Assembly (NCBI GenBank): GCA_905234595.1
Contig: CAJOID010000037.1
Span: 1-45,447 of the forward strand
From: an uncultured Lachnospiraceae bacterium
GTDB taxonomy: Bacteria; Bacillota; Clostridia; Lachnospirales; Lachnospiraceae
Reading direction: 5' to 3'
DNA length: 45,447 nt
Under the pieces are notes generated by a model, which was not told the origin of the DNA, did no database searches, and saw only the letters and a program-made list of their open reading frames with translations. Numbering within the stretch: position 1 is the first letter of the stretch; every line of letters begins with the position of its first letter. This document shows positions 37,473 through 45,447 of this stretch, in pieces. Made by a program: the position numbers and the translations under genes.

Positions 37473-38834
37473 TCAACACTTTAAAACACATATATAGAAT
37501 CCGTCGGATTTCCATATATCGGGGAGGATCTGCAGGCCGGGACCGTCCCCGGGTTCATGCGCATATCCTTCCGGCGGTGTGATCCGGGACTCTGCAAGTG
37601 CACTGTCAGTGACATCGCGAAACCCGTACTTATGCATGATATAAGCCGCCTGATCCGCATTCTCACTCCGTGATACCGTACAGGTCGAGTATACGAGCCT
37701 GCCTCCGGGACGTACGTATCCGACCGCAGCGTCTATGATGCTTCGCTGAAGCTTAGCCAGCGAACCGATATCCGACGGATCCAGACGATACCTTATGTCG
37801 CTCTTATGCCCCATAACTCCGAGTCCGGAGCAGGGCACGTCCGCTATGACGATATCGGCTTTGTGCTCCATATCGGGGATGAAATCCACAGCATCATGAA
37901 CTTCCACGGTGATCATATCCTCAAGATCCATGTGTCTGATGTTCTCTGTCATCCGATCGCATCTGGATCCGGAGATATCGTAACTATATACCGTGCACCC
38001 CTTATCCGCCATATGTATGCTCTTTCCGCCGGGAGCTGCACACAGATCCATAACCGTATCTCCCGGATGTGCACCGGACAGTTCACTGACAAGCATGGAG
38101 CCTGTATCCTGTACCGTGAAGCTTCCGTCCGCGAATCCTTCCATCTCCGTGACAGATCCGGTATGCATGAGCATGACGGCATCGGGGATATGCGGATTAA
38201 TACGGACATCCATGCCTGCCGCTGTCCATGCTCCGATCAGTGCCTGTCTCCGCGCACCCTCGTCGATCCTGAATCTGACTGACAGGGGCTTTTCTTCCAT
38301 ATAAGAAGCCAGAACAGCCTCAGTACGGTCAGGGCCATACTCATCTGCCAGCTGTCTCACGATCCATTCGGGACAGGAATACATTACTGACAGGTATTCC
38401 ATGCCGTCTTTTTCTTTTGATGGATAACGTATGCTATCTTTGTTCCGGGATATATTACGGAGTACTCCGTTCACGTAGCCCTTCAGACCGCTCAGGCCAC
38501 GGGCCGAGGCCAGTTTGACCGCCTCGTTACATACGGCGGAATCGGGTACGGAGTCCATCCAGATGAGCTGATATACACTCATCCGCAGGATGGCCCGTAT
38601 CATGGGCTTCATACGTGTCACAGGGGTTTTGGAGAACTGATCCAGGATATAGTCTATCCTTAGACGGTACTCACTTGTACCGTCCATGACTTTCTTATAG
38701 AATGACTTATCTCGGGAATCTATATGATCGTATTTATCCAGGACTGCGCTCTCTTCGACAGACAGATAGGTATCCGTCCGCTCCATCTCGATCATGGAAT
38801 CGGCGATCAGAGCACGTATATTGATATCATTCAT
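37473..38834 (-). CDS. rsmB: 16S rRNA (cytosine967-C5)-methyltransferase RsmB
   Basis: RsmB methylates C967 of 16S rRNA using SAM. It has an N-terminal NusB-like RNA-binding domain (about 1-130) and a Rossmann methyltransferase domain with DLCAAPGGKSIHMAD (motif I), DVPCSGLGVMG (catalytic motif IV) and the second cysteine in LVYSTCTVSRSEN. From ATG 38834 it has 453 residues; an upstream in-frame ATG (38882) would overlap fmt by 23 bases. Neither has a good Shine-Dalgarno sequence, so translational coupling to fmt is likely and the start is not certain. Confidence 0.95.
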   Translation of the reverse strand: MNDINIRALIADSMIEMERTDTYLSVEESAVLDKYDHIDSRDKSFYKKVMDGTSEYRLRIDYILDQFSKTPVTRMKPMIRAILRMSVYQLIWMDSVPDSAVCNEAVKLASARGLSGLKGYVNGVLRNISRNKDSIRYPSKEKDGMEYLSVMYSCPEWIVRQLADEYGPDRTEAVLASYMEEKPLSVRFRIDEGARRQALIGAWTAAGMDVRINPHIPDAVMLMHTGSVTEMEGFADGSFTVQDTGSMLVSELSGAHPGDTVMDLCAAPGGKSIHMADKGCTVYSYDISGSRCDRMTENIRHMDLEDMITVEVHDAVDFIPDMEHKADIVIADVPCSGLGVMGHKSDIRYRLDPSDIGSLAKLQRSIIDAAVGYVRPGGRLVYSTCTVSRSENADQAAYIMHKYGFRDVTDSALAESRITPPEGYAHEPGDGPGLQILPDIWKSDGFYICVLKC

Positions 38835-38859
38835 ATTATCATCGGGATATGCGCACTGA

Positions 38860-39798
38860 TCAGCCGAGTCTGTCACCGGCATTCATGTGCTGGCCGAGAA
38901 GGAAATCCCGCACGCTCATCCTCTTCTTGCCTTCCAGCTGGAGCTCGTCGATACGCAGCACTCCGTCACCGGTACTGACATATACGGACGATCTGTCCGT
39001 ACGGATCACGGTACCGGGAGTGGGGAGAGCATCGTTATCTTGAGTTATGTCAACCGAGGTCTTCCATAATTTCAGCTGTTTACCGTTATATGTCGTGTAT
39101 GCGCCGGGCCAGGGATCCATTCCCCGTACCTGACGCTCGATCTCTGCTGCCGGTCGTGTAAAGTCTATCTGTCCCATGCTCTTCTTAAGCATTCCCACAT
39201 GATCGGCCATAGCCTCATCCTGAGGCACCGGGGTCAGTTCACCGCGTTCAATGAGCGGCAGAGCTTTCACTATCAGTCCGGAACCGACCACCGCGAGCTT
39301 ATCAAACAGGGTCCCTCCGGTATCATCATCCGCGATCGGTATTCTTTCCTGTAAGAGGATATCTCCGGTATCAAGGCCCTCATCCATCTGCATGATCGTG
39401 ACACCGCTCTCCTTATCTCCCATCAGGATCGCATGCTGGATCGGGGATGCACCACGCAGATGAGGAAGGAGCGATGCGTGTATATTTACACATCCGAACC
39501 TTGGCATCTTAAGCACCTCCCGTGGTAATATCTGCCCAAAGGCAGCTACCACTATGATATCCGCGGGATATGCACGCAACTCTTCTATTGATTCGGGATT
39601 ACGCAGTCTGACGGGCTGAAGTACAGGTATATCATGCTCTACGGCCACTTCTTTGACGGGACTGGGGATCAGCCTGTCGCTCCTGCCCTTGGGCTTATCG
39701 GGCTGAGTCACCACAGCGGTCACCTCATAGCCTGCATCTATGATAGCTTTCAGAGGTCCCACCGCGAAATCCGGTGTCCCCATATATATTATCTTCAT
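38860..39798 (-). CDS. fmt: Methionyl-tRNA formyltransferase Fmt
   Basis: Fmt formylates Met-tRNAi for translation initiation. The 312-residue protein starts MKIIYMGTPDFAVGPL, and the catalytic region NIHASLLPHLRGASPIQHAI (about 108-127) and the ETGVTIMQMDEGLDTGDIL-like segment are present. It sits between def and rsmB in the classical order and starts 15 bases after def. Confidence 0.97.
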   Translation of the reverse strand: MKIIYMGTPDFAVGPLKAIIDAGYEVTAVVTQPDKPKGRSDRLIPSPVKEVAVEHDIPVLQPVRLRNPESIEELRAYPADIIVVAAFGQILPREVLKMPRFGCVNIHASLLPHLRGASPIQHAILMGDKESGVTIMQMDEGLDTGDILLQERIPIADDDTGGTLFDKLAVVGSGLIVKALPLIERGELTPVPQDEAMADHVGMLKKSMGQIDFTRPAAEIERQVRGMDPWPGAYTTYNGKQLKLWKTSVDITQDNDALPTPGTVIRTDRSSVYVSTGDGVLRIDELQLEGKKRMSVRDFLLGQHMNAGDRLG

Positions 39799-39813
39799 AT
39801 ATAATTACGCTCG

Positions 39814-40347
39814 TTATTCTTCTTTGGGCTCAGCATGGTCATCGAGTACCGCGCTGCCATCCTCCTCATCGGGGTCGCTGTCGGATCCAGCCACATTCAT
39901 CAGTTCACCTTCAACCTTCTCCACATACATATGGCCGTCCAGGTGCTCCAGTTCATGAACTATGGCTCTGGCCAGAAGTTCCTCGCCTTCGAGTTCATAC
40001 TCCTTCATGTCCCTGTCGTATGCCCTGACCTTCACATAGTTGGGCCTGGTCACGATACCGGTCTTACCCGGCAGAGACAGGCATCCCTCCGGTCCCGTCT
40101 GCTCCCCGGCAGTTTCCAGTATCTCGGGATTGATCAGTACATGCGGATCCTCGCCGGTAGTATCTATGACCACGACACGCTTGAGTATACCCACCTGAGG
40201 AGCGGCAAGTCCCACGCCGCAGGCTTCATACATGGTATCAAACATGTCATCTATCAGTTCGTTGATCCTGGGAGTGACTTCCCTGATCTCCTTGCATCTC
40301 TTCTCCAGAACGGGATCTCCCATTATACGTATATTTCTAAGAGCCAT
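39814..40347 (-). CDS. def: Peptide deformylase Def
   Basis: Def removes the N-formyl group from nascent proteins; it is a metalloenzyme. All three family motifs are present: GVGLAAPQVG (about 45-54), EGCLSLPG (about 92-99, metal-binding Cys) and HELEHLDG (HExxH, about 134-141). The 177 residues end in an acidic tail (SDPDEEDGSAV). It lies 51 bases after priA, a gap in which I see no convincing promoter or terminator. Confidence 0.97.
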   Translation of the reverse strand: MALRNIRIMGDPVLEKRCKEIREVTPRINELIDDMFDTMYEACGVGLAAPQVGILKRVVVIDTTGEDPHVLINPEILETAGEQTGPEGCLSLPGKTGIVTRPNYVKVRAYDRDMKEYELEGEELLARAIVHELEHLDGHMYVEKVEGELMNVAGSDSDPDEEDGSAVLDDHAEPKEE

Positions 40348-40398
40348 ATCAGTAACCTCACATATCTGTCAACATCTCCACCTAATATACCATGATAC

Positions 40399-42627
40399 CT
40401 AATCGAAATCAAAGAAGGTAAGTATACGGCGTGACGGATCATTTCTCACATAAGTCTCTATAGCATCCTTGATACGGACAAGTTCCTCCATATCGGTGTG
40501 CTTGATATACAGCACATGACGGAATCTGTCGCGGATCCTGGCTATCGCAGCGGGGGCCGGACCTATCGAATACCCCTGTCCTTCTGCTGTCGCTATACTC
40601 TCATCGGCTATCGTCTTATAGGTCTGAGCCATGCGCATGCCCTCATCCTCATCCTCGGATACAACCAATATCTCCAGCAGATGACGTACCGGAGGATAGG
40701 ACGCAAGAGACCTGAATTCGATCTCTTCATTGTAGAAGGCCCGGTAATCCTGGGATGCAGCTGTCACGATACTGTAGTGCTCAGGCTGATATGTCTGGAT
40801 CACGACTTCTCCGGGATGTTCACCGCGTCCGGCTCTGCCGGCAGCCTGAGTCAGCAGTTGAAATGTCCTCTCCGCGGCACGGTAATCGGATACCGACAGA
40901 GACATATCCGCCGCCAGTATCCCCACCAGCGTGACAAGCGGGAAATCATGTCCTTTTACGATCATCTGTGTCCCTATCAGGATATCGGCATTATGATCTT
41001 TGAACGAGCGGAGGATCTCCTCCATACTGCCACGCTCTCTGGTAGTATCCGCGTCCATCCTGAGTGCCCGGGCCCGGGGATACATACGCGCGATTTCGGT
41101 CTCAATCTGCTCGGTACCCACACGGAATCCTGCTATATACCTTGATCCGCACTCCGGGCAGGTCTTCGGCATGGGTTCGGTATGCCCGCAATAGTGGCAC
41201 ACCAGTCTGCCTCCTCTGTGCTCCGTCATGGATACATCACAATGCGGGCACTTGACCACATATCCGCAGCTCCTGCAGGATATGAAACCGGCTACTCCTC
41301 GTCTGTTGATGAACAGCATGATCTGCTCACCGCGGGACAGTTTCTCATCCATCAGTTCCCTAAGTTTATCCGAGAAAATGGTCCTGTTTCCGCTCCTCAG
41401 CTCATCCCTGAGATCCACGATATGGACCATGGGCAGGGAACCTCCGGTAAGTCTCTCCTCCAGGGTAAACAGCTTATACTCGCCTTTCACGGCCTTGTAG
41501 TAAGACTCCATGGAGGGAGTGGCCGAGCCAAGCACCAGACTGGCACCTCTTACTCCCGCTATATATTCGGCACAGTTGACCGCCTTATATCTGGGCACAT
41601 TCTCGGATCTGTAGCTGGTCTCATGCTCTTCGTCTATTATGATGGCACCCAGGCGTGTAAAAGGAGTAAAGAGAGCGGACCGCGGTCCTATGATGACATC
41701 GATCTCACCTCTTCTGGCCCGCAGATACTGGTCATACCTCTCTCCCTGGGTCATGGAAGAATTGACGACACTGACCCTGTCTCCGAACCGCTTATAGAAT
41801 CTGAGCAGTGTCTGATATGTCAGGGATATCTCGGGAATGAGCACTATCACCTGATATCCGCGTCTGACTGTCTCATCTGCGATCCCGATGTAGACCTCGG
41901 TCTTACCGCTGCCTGTGATACCGTGTATCAGGTACCGGCCGGGACGAGCCGCATCAAAGTCGTTGATAACTGTTGTTATGATATCTCTCTGGCCGGAACT
42001 CAGTTCATATCGTGTATGCGCCTGTTCATCGGTGACCACGGGATTCCTGTAGTATTCGGTCTCTGTCACACGCAGGTAACCCTTATCCTCCAGACTCCTG
42101 ATGGTGGGTGAAGTAACCCCCAGTTTATCCCTGACCAGCTCGTACGGCAGTGTCGGCTCGCTCATGAGAGCCGACAGCAGCCTGAGTCTCGCCGTGTGAT
42201 GCTTCTTCTCGCACTCTTCTATCACAACGCTCAGGGCATCCCGGTCCACAGTGAGGTCGACCCGCTTATGAGTCTTTACGGTCATCTTCTTTTTCACCGG
42301 GATGACAGTCTTAAGCGCCTGTATCATGGTTCCGCCGTAGTGAGACCTCATCCACCATGCCAGGACTATCATATTCCCCTCGGCGCACATCTCACCGGTT
42401 CTGATATCGATGATGCTCTTGAGCTTATCCTCCGGATAATCCGGAGTATCTTTAAGTTCGATGCAATACCCGCTGATGATCTTGTTGGAGCGTCCGAAAG
42501 GAACATTCACGCTGTCCCCGACGCGCAGAACACTCCTGAGTTCATCCGGGACGATGTATTGAAACGGTCTGTCCAGATGCTCATGCGAGATCTCTATGAT
42601 TATGTCGGCATATAAAGGGGAATTCAT
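40399..42627 (-). CDS. priA: Primosomal replication-restart helicase PriA
   Basis: PriA recognises stalled forks and reloads the replisome. The 742-residue protein has an N-terminal DNA-binding region, Walker A GITGSGKTEVY (about 233-243), DEEHETSY (motif II), and the zinc-binding region with CRSCG, CPHC, CHYCG and CPECGS (about 440-490). It starts four bases after the small ORF, with no Shine-Dalgarno sequence of its own, suggesting coupled translation. Confidence 0.97.
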   Translation of the reverse strand: MNSPLYADIIIEISHEHLDRPFQYIVPDELRSVLRVGDSVNVPFGRSNKIISGYCIELKDTPDYPEDKLKSIIDIRTGEMCAEGNMIVLAWWMRSHYGGTMIQALKTVIPVKKKMTVKTHKRVDLTVDRDALSVVIEECEKKHHTARLRLLSALMSEPTLPYELVRDKLGVTSPTIRSLEDKGYLRVTETEYYRNPVVTDEQAHTRYELSSGQRDIITTVINDFDAARPGRYLIHGITGSGKTEVYIGIADETVRRGYQVIVLIPEISLTYQTLLRFYKRFGDRVSVVNSSMTQGERYDQYLRARRGEIDVIIGPRSALFTPFTRLGAIIIDEEHETSYRSENVPRYKAVNCAEYIAGVRGASLVLGSATPSMESYYKAVKGEYKLFTLEERLTGGSLPMVHIVDLRDELRSGNRTIFSDKLRELMDEKLSRGEQIMLFINRRGVAGFISCRSCGYVVKCPHCDVSMTEHRGGRLVCHYCGHTEPMPKTCPECGSRYIAGFRVGTEQIETEIARMYPRARALRMDADTTRERGSMEEILRSFKDHNADILIGTQMIVKGHDFPLVTLVGILAADMSLSVSDYRAAERTFQLLTQAAGRAGRGEHPGEVVIQTYQPEHYSIVTAASQDYRAFYNEEIEFRSLASYPPVRHLLEILVVSEDEDEGMRMAQTYKTIADESIATAEGQGYSIGPAPAAIARIRDRFRHVLYIKHTDMEELVRIKDAIETYVRNDPSRRILTFFDFD

Positions 42628-42631
42628 ATAT

Positions 42632-42847
42632 TTACGGAGTATCCAGATCCTCGGCGGTGAAGATCACGCTGTCCTCAGCAACGGCATTCTGCTCACCGGC
42701 CTCATCTATCATATCATCATATCCCGTCAGAGCCGCAAAAGGGGCAAACTGAGCAGCCCTGTCCGACTGTGACATGTGCAGATGTCTGGTCGATACATGA
42801 CGCGGCAGATCGATAATATCATTGTAATCACGGTTCATTTCATTCAT
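42632..42847 (-). CDS. Small conserved protein associated with Y-family polymerase
   Basis: A 71-residue acidic protein of unknown function, lying three bases after the Y-family polymerase stop and four bases before priA. The core IIDLPRHVSTRHLHMSQSDRAAQFAPFAALTGYDD resembles small proteins found beside Y-family polymerases in Firmicutes (YolD-like in position, not clearly in sequence). Placement suggests a regulator or partner of the polymerase; this is inference only. Confidence 0.8.
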   Translation of the reverse strand: MNEMNRDYNDIIDLPRHVSTRHLHMSQSDRAAQFAPFAALTGYDDMIDEAGEQNAVAEDSVIFTAEDLDTP

Positions 42848-42850
42848 ATG

Positions 42851-44437
42851 TCAGGCTTTATGTCCGCCGACCTGAGCGTTTCTTTCGCGGGCCGTGGCTC
42901 CTTCCTCGAAGTTCATTCCTTTAAGGATCGCGTTCTTGCCGTATTTCTCCTTGATAGCCAGAACCGCTTCCTGCATGCGGCGCTCTTTCTCCAGAGACTC
43001 ATCATGCTCTTTCTGCTCCTGCTGCATGGCACTGTAGTCAGTGAACAGATCCATCTGGACATATTCCGCTTCCTTTTCGCGTACCTCTCTGGCCTTACGG
43101 TCCGACAGTACACGGCAGGCCGCTATGGACAGACGCCTGGACAGGAGGTCAGGGTCGGCTATACGGTCAAAGAGCTCCATCGCCGCATCTATGATGATAC
43201 GTCCCGATGAAGTGTACTCCCCCAGATTGGCAGTGCCATGGGCGTGTTTGGGGACCGGTCTCCCGTAGTAATCCGCCTTCACTTCGCCGTGATAGCTGGC
43301 ACGGCGCTCTGCACTTGTCAGATTCTGTATATCATATCCTATCGTGAGAACGATCTGATCCGTCATCAGATGCTTCCTGACTATGTCGAGCACCAGATTA
43401 TCCGCCATCTCTTTCACTATGAGTCTGGTCTTATCATGCGGATAGGGCTCACTTAAGACCTGGCCGGTACTGATGGAGTTCGCCTCCGGACGGTACGCCT
43501 TGATATCGGCTATGGTCGCACTCTCCCAGCCCCAGGCATGATCTATGAGAAGCTCGGCGTTGATACCGAACATGTCATACAGCAGATCCTCGTTATAATA
43601 ATCCTGCGGGCTTCCCAGAGAACATCTGGCCACATCTCCCATGGTATACATACCCTGGGCTTCGAGTTTGCGGGCATATCCTCTGCCCACGCGCCAGAAA
43701 TCCGTGATTGGCCTGTGCCCCCACAGAAGCCTGCGGTAGCTCATCTCATCGATCTCGGCTATACGCACGCCATACTCATCGGCATCCATATGCTTGGCCA
43801 CGATATCCATGGCTATCTTAGCCAGATACATATTCGTACCTATGCCGGCAGTTGCAGTGATCCCGGTCTGGCCGAACACATCCCTGATCATCGTGATCGC
43901 AAGTTCCCTGGCGGTCATATGATAAGTATCCAGATAATGCGTGACATCGGCAAATATTTCGTCCACCGAGTATACGTGAATATCTTCAGGCGCGACATAC
44001 TTCATATATATATTGAAGATGTCCGTCGAGTACTCCATGTACAGCTTCATCCGCGGAGGAGCCGTGATATATGCAAGCTCGAGTCCGGGATCCGCATCCA
44101 GCTCGTCGGCATCGGTAGCCGAATCACGGAATACTCCTCCCGGAGCCTTCATCCTGCGCAGAGCATTGACTTCACGGACTTTCTCGACTACCTCGAACAG
44201 TCTGGCTCTCCCGGGGATGCCGTAAGCCTTCAGTGAAGGAGTGACTGCCAGACAGATCGTCTTCTCGGTACGGGTAGGATCCGCTACGACGAGATTGGTC
44301 TTAAGAGGATCCAGACCGCGCTCGCGGCACTCTACGGAAGCATAGAAGCTCTTTAAGTCTATGGCTATATACTGCCTGCCTGTACCGGCATGGTGCATGC
44401 CGGTATTTTTATCTGTGTGATCATCGGTATAAGACAT
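42851..44437 (-). CDS. Y-family translesion DNA polymerase (DinB/UvrX-like)
   Basis: The 528-residue protein has the Y-family palm motifs YIAIDLKSFYASVECRERG (about 23-41) and VYSVDEIFADVTHYL (about 155-169), with the metal-binding Asp and Glu, then ATAGIGTNMYLAKIAMDI. QMDLF at 461-465 matches the beta-clamp-binding pentapeptide. The long C-terminal extension ending RNAQVGGHKA is typical of the larger Firmicutes Y-family proteins rather than E. coli DinB. The gene follows a promoter with a LexA box, so it should be induced by DNA damage. The ATG at 44437 has no Shine-Dalgarno sequence and is expected to lie at the transcription start. Confidence 0.93.
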   Translation of the reverse strand: MSYTDDHTDKNTGMHHAGTGRQYIAIDLKSFYASVECRERGLDPLKTNLVVADPTRTEKTICLAVTPSLKAYGIPGRARLFEVVEKVREVNALRRMKAPGGVFRDSATDADELDADPGLELAYITAPPRMKLYMEYSTDIFNIYMKYVAPEDIHVYSVDEIFADVTHYLDTYHMTARELAITMIRDVFGQTGITATAGIGTNMYLAKIAMDIVAKHMDADEYGVRIAEIDEMSYRRLLWGHRPITDFWRVGRGYARKLEAQGMYTMGDVARCSLGSPQDYYNEDLLYDMFGINAELLIDHAWGWESATIADIKAYRPEANSISTGQVLSEPYPHDKTRLIVKEMADNLVLDIVRKHLMTDQIVLTIGYDIQNLTSAERRASYHGEVKADYYGRPVPKHAHGTANLGEYTSSGRIIIDAAMELFDRIADPDLLSRRLSIAACRVLSDRKAREVREKEAEYVQMDLFTDYSAMQQEQKEHDESLEKERRMQEAVLAIKEKYGKNAILKGMNFEEGATARERNAQVGGHKA

Positions 44438-44472
44438 ATTCTCATTATAATAGAGAACATATGTTCCGTCAA
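44438..44472 (-). promoter_or_regulatory. SOS promoter: LexA box inside a consensus sigma-A promoter
   Basis: Minus strand: TTGACG (44472-44467), a 17-base spacer and perfect TATAAT (44449-44444), then six bases to ATG 44437. The spacer contains GAACATATGTTC (44466-44455), a perfect match to the Gram-positive LexA operator GAAC-N4-GTTC. LexA bound there would block RNA polymerase. The stop codon of the upstream EAL gene (TGA, 44471-44469) lies within the -35 box. Confidence 0.9.
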
Positions 44473-45446
44473 TTGATCTGCCCCATGGAAAGAAGCGTAT
44501 CCCTGTCTACCGCAGGACTGTACAGATATCCCTGGTACAGAAGGCATCCGATCTGCTCCAGTGCCTCCTTCTGTTCGGTTGTCTCCACAAATTCCGCCAG
44601 AACCTTGAAATCAAGGGATTTGGACAGATATACGATGGAATTGATGATCTCTTTCGTACGTTCATTGCTCAGTATCGATCTGACCAGATTGCCGTCCAGT
44701 TTCACCAGATCGAACTGATTATGCTGCAGATACTGGAGAGACGTATGCCCCATGCTGAAATCATCCAGCGCAAACGTGTATCCGAACGATCTGATATTCC
44801 GGATCAGTTCTCCGGTCTCTTCGGATGTAACAAGTTCGGTCTCTTCCGTGATCTCGATGCATATATTTCCGGTCTTAAGTCTGTATCTGTCCGCCAGTGT
44901 CTGCAGGAAGCCGGGCAGTTTTTCATCATAGAGACTGTTGACCGTGATATTGACACTCAATTTGAACCCGTCGCCGTAGACTCTCCTCATACTCTCGGAA
45001 TCCCTGACGGCTTTTTCGATGATATAAGTCTCCAGATCATACAGATCCCCGCTCTCTCTGGCCAGATGAACGACCAGCGGAGGATATATGATCCCGTATT
45101 TCTCATGATTCCAGCGAAGCAGTGCTTCCGCTCCGATACACCGGCCATTATTGTCAAACTGCGGCTGGTACTTGATCAGCAGCGGGCTGTCGCTGTAGTT
45201 ATCATCTCCATCGGGCGAAGCGGCAGCCAGTGTCGACTGCAGATCCGTCACGAGAGATTTGGCCAGGCGGCCGGCATTTCCTTCACACTCGGTCAGGACC
45301 ACATCTTCCGTAGTCTCCTCACTCTTTTTGAGTATACCGACCAGTTCCTCCATCGCTGATGAATAAGCATTGACCGATCTCTTTTCATACATGATCACAA
45401 ACGGCGCATAACAGGCAACCGAGATCAGGATATTGAGAAGCTGTAC
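44469..45446 (-). CDS. Membrane-anchored EAL-domain protein, N-terminus beyond right edge
   Basis: The reading frame is open to the window edge. The first visible residues, VQLLNILISVACYAPFVIM, form a membrane helix, so the internal ATG at 45398 is not the true start. A helical linker (about 90 residues) precedes an EAL domain: AEALLRW, NITVNSL, EITEETEL, ALDDFSMGHTSL, KLDG and EFVETTEQ, QGYLYSP. In active enzymes the last Glu-containing loop is usually EGVET; here it is EFVET, and DDF is intact, so c-di-GMP hydrolysis is plausible. Any further N-terminal domain is outside the window. Confidence 0.88.
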   Translation of the reverse strand, partial: VQLLNILISVACYAPFVIMYEKRSVNAYSSAMEELVGILKKSEETTEDVVLTECEGNAGRLAKSLVTDLQSTLAAASPDGDDNYSDSPLLIKYQPQFDNNGRCIGAEALLRWNHEKYGIIYPPLVVHLARESGDLYDLETYIIEKAVRDSESMRRVYGDGFKLSVNITVNSLYDEKLPGFLQTLADRYRLKTGNICIEITEETELVTSEETGELIRNIRSFGYTFALDDFSMGHTSLQYLQHNQFDLVKLDGNLVRSILSNERTKEIINSIVYLSKSLDFKVLAEFVETTEQKEALEQIGCLLYQGYLYSPAVDRDTLLSMGQIN

Positions 45447-45447
45447 G

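Noticed and set aside
40348-40398. TTGACA near 40,370 (minus strand) as a promoter for def
   Set aside because: No acceptable -10 box at 16-18 bases; the expected position falls on the start codon itself (ATATGG).
41182-42111. Plus-strand open frame (309 codons) opposite priA
   Set aside because: Antisense to the helicase and zinc motifs of PriA; no family pattern and no ribosome-binding site.
44469-45398. EAL protein beginning at ATG 45398 as a complete soluble protein
   Set aside because: The frame remains open to the window edge and codes for a membrane helix, so the ATG is internal.
1-45447. tRNA genes, CRISPR arrays, insertion sequences, phage genes or toxin-antitoxin pairs
   Set aside because: None seen on reading: no regularly spaced repeats, no transposase or integrase motifs, and no cloverleaf-like segments apart from the branched repeat at 37,335-37,472, which lacks tRNA features.

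Overview
The window looks like a chromosomal segment of a Gram-positive anaerobe of the Clostridia, most likely Lachnospiraceae. The grounds are the protein families present, the gene order priA-def-fmt-rsmB-rlmN-prpC-prkC-rsgA, lipoprotein signals, an [FeFe]-hydrogenase-like sensor, roughly half G+C, and a LexA box of the Bacillus/Clostridium type (GAAC-N4-GTTC). Assignment to family level is inference. I see no tRNA, rRNA, CRISPR array, insertion sequence or prophage gene.

Left block (1-13,910, minus strand): a cobalamin operon. A cobalamin riboswitch followed by an intrinsic terminator precedes an exported cobaltochelatase (cbiK), a BtuF-type lipoprotein, a BtuC permease, one protein fusing the BtuD ATPase to cobyric acid synthase CbiP, and then cobT, cobU, cobS, cobC, cbiB, cobD, cbiC, cbiD and the start of cbiF, which runs off the left edge. 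Most junctions are 4-base ATGA overlaps. Cobalt chelation outside the membrane, corrinoid uptake, ring amidation and nucleotide-loop assembly are therefore encoded as one unit, and two of its proteins link envelope and cytoplasmic steps physically.

Middle block (14,000-26,600): signalling and envelope genes. On the minus strand are a protein of three fused domains (acetyltransferase, c-di-GMP phosphodiesterase EAL, beta-solenoid-like), an ECF transporter S component, a soluble chemoreceptor built on a sensory [FeFe]-hydrogenase, and a decayed diguanylate cyclase. Divergent from the EAL gene is a FliB-type (flagellin lysine methylase) gene. A secreted glycoside-hydrolase-like protein and an RND transporter with a coiled-coil insertion of about 345 residues follow, transcribed divergently from a 90-bp region.

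Right block (26,585-44,437, minus strand): thirteen closely packed genes, starting at a sigma-A promoter whose spacer holds a perfect LexA box. They are a Y-family DNA polymerase, a small partner ORF, priA, def, fmt, rsmB, rlmN, prpC, prkC, rsgA, a sugar-binding-protein/GGDEF fusion, a GH36 alpha-galactosidase with a displaced reading frame near its end, and a UDP-glucose-type dehydrogenase. A 138-nt structured inverted repeat sits between rsmB and rlmN. A membrane-anchored EAL protein, cut by the right edge, lies upstream.

The points I find most unusual are the BtuD-CbiP fusion, the exported CbiK with a beta-domain like the one in its BtuF neighbour, the GNAT-EAL-solenoid protein, the structured repeat, the SOS box heading a housekeeping gene cluster, and several promoters whose -10 box lies only 6-9 bases before an ATG without a Shine-Dalgarno sequence (candidate leaderless mRNAs).
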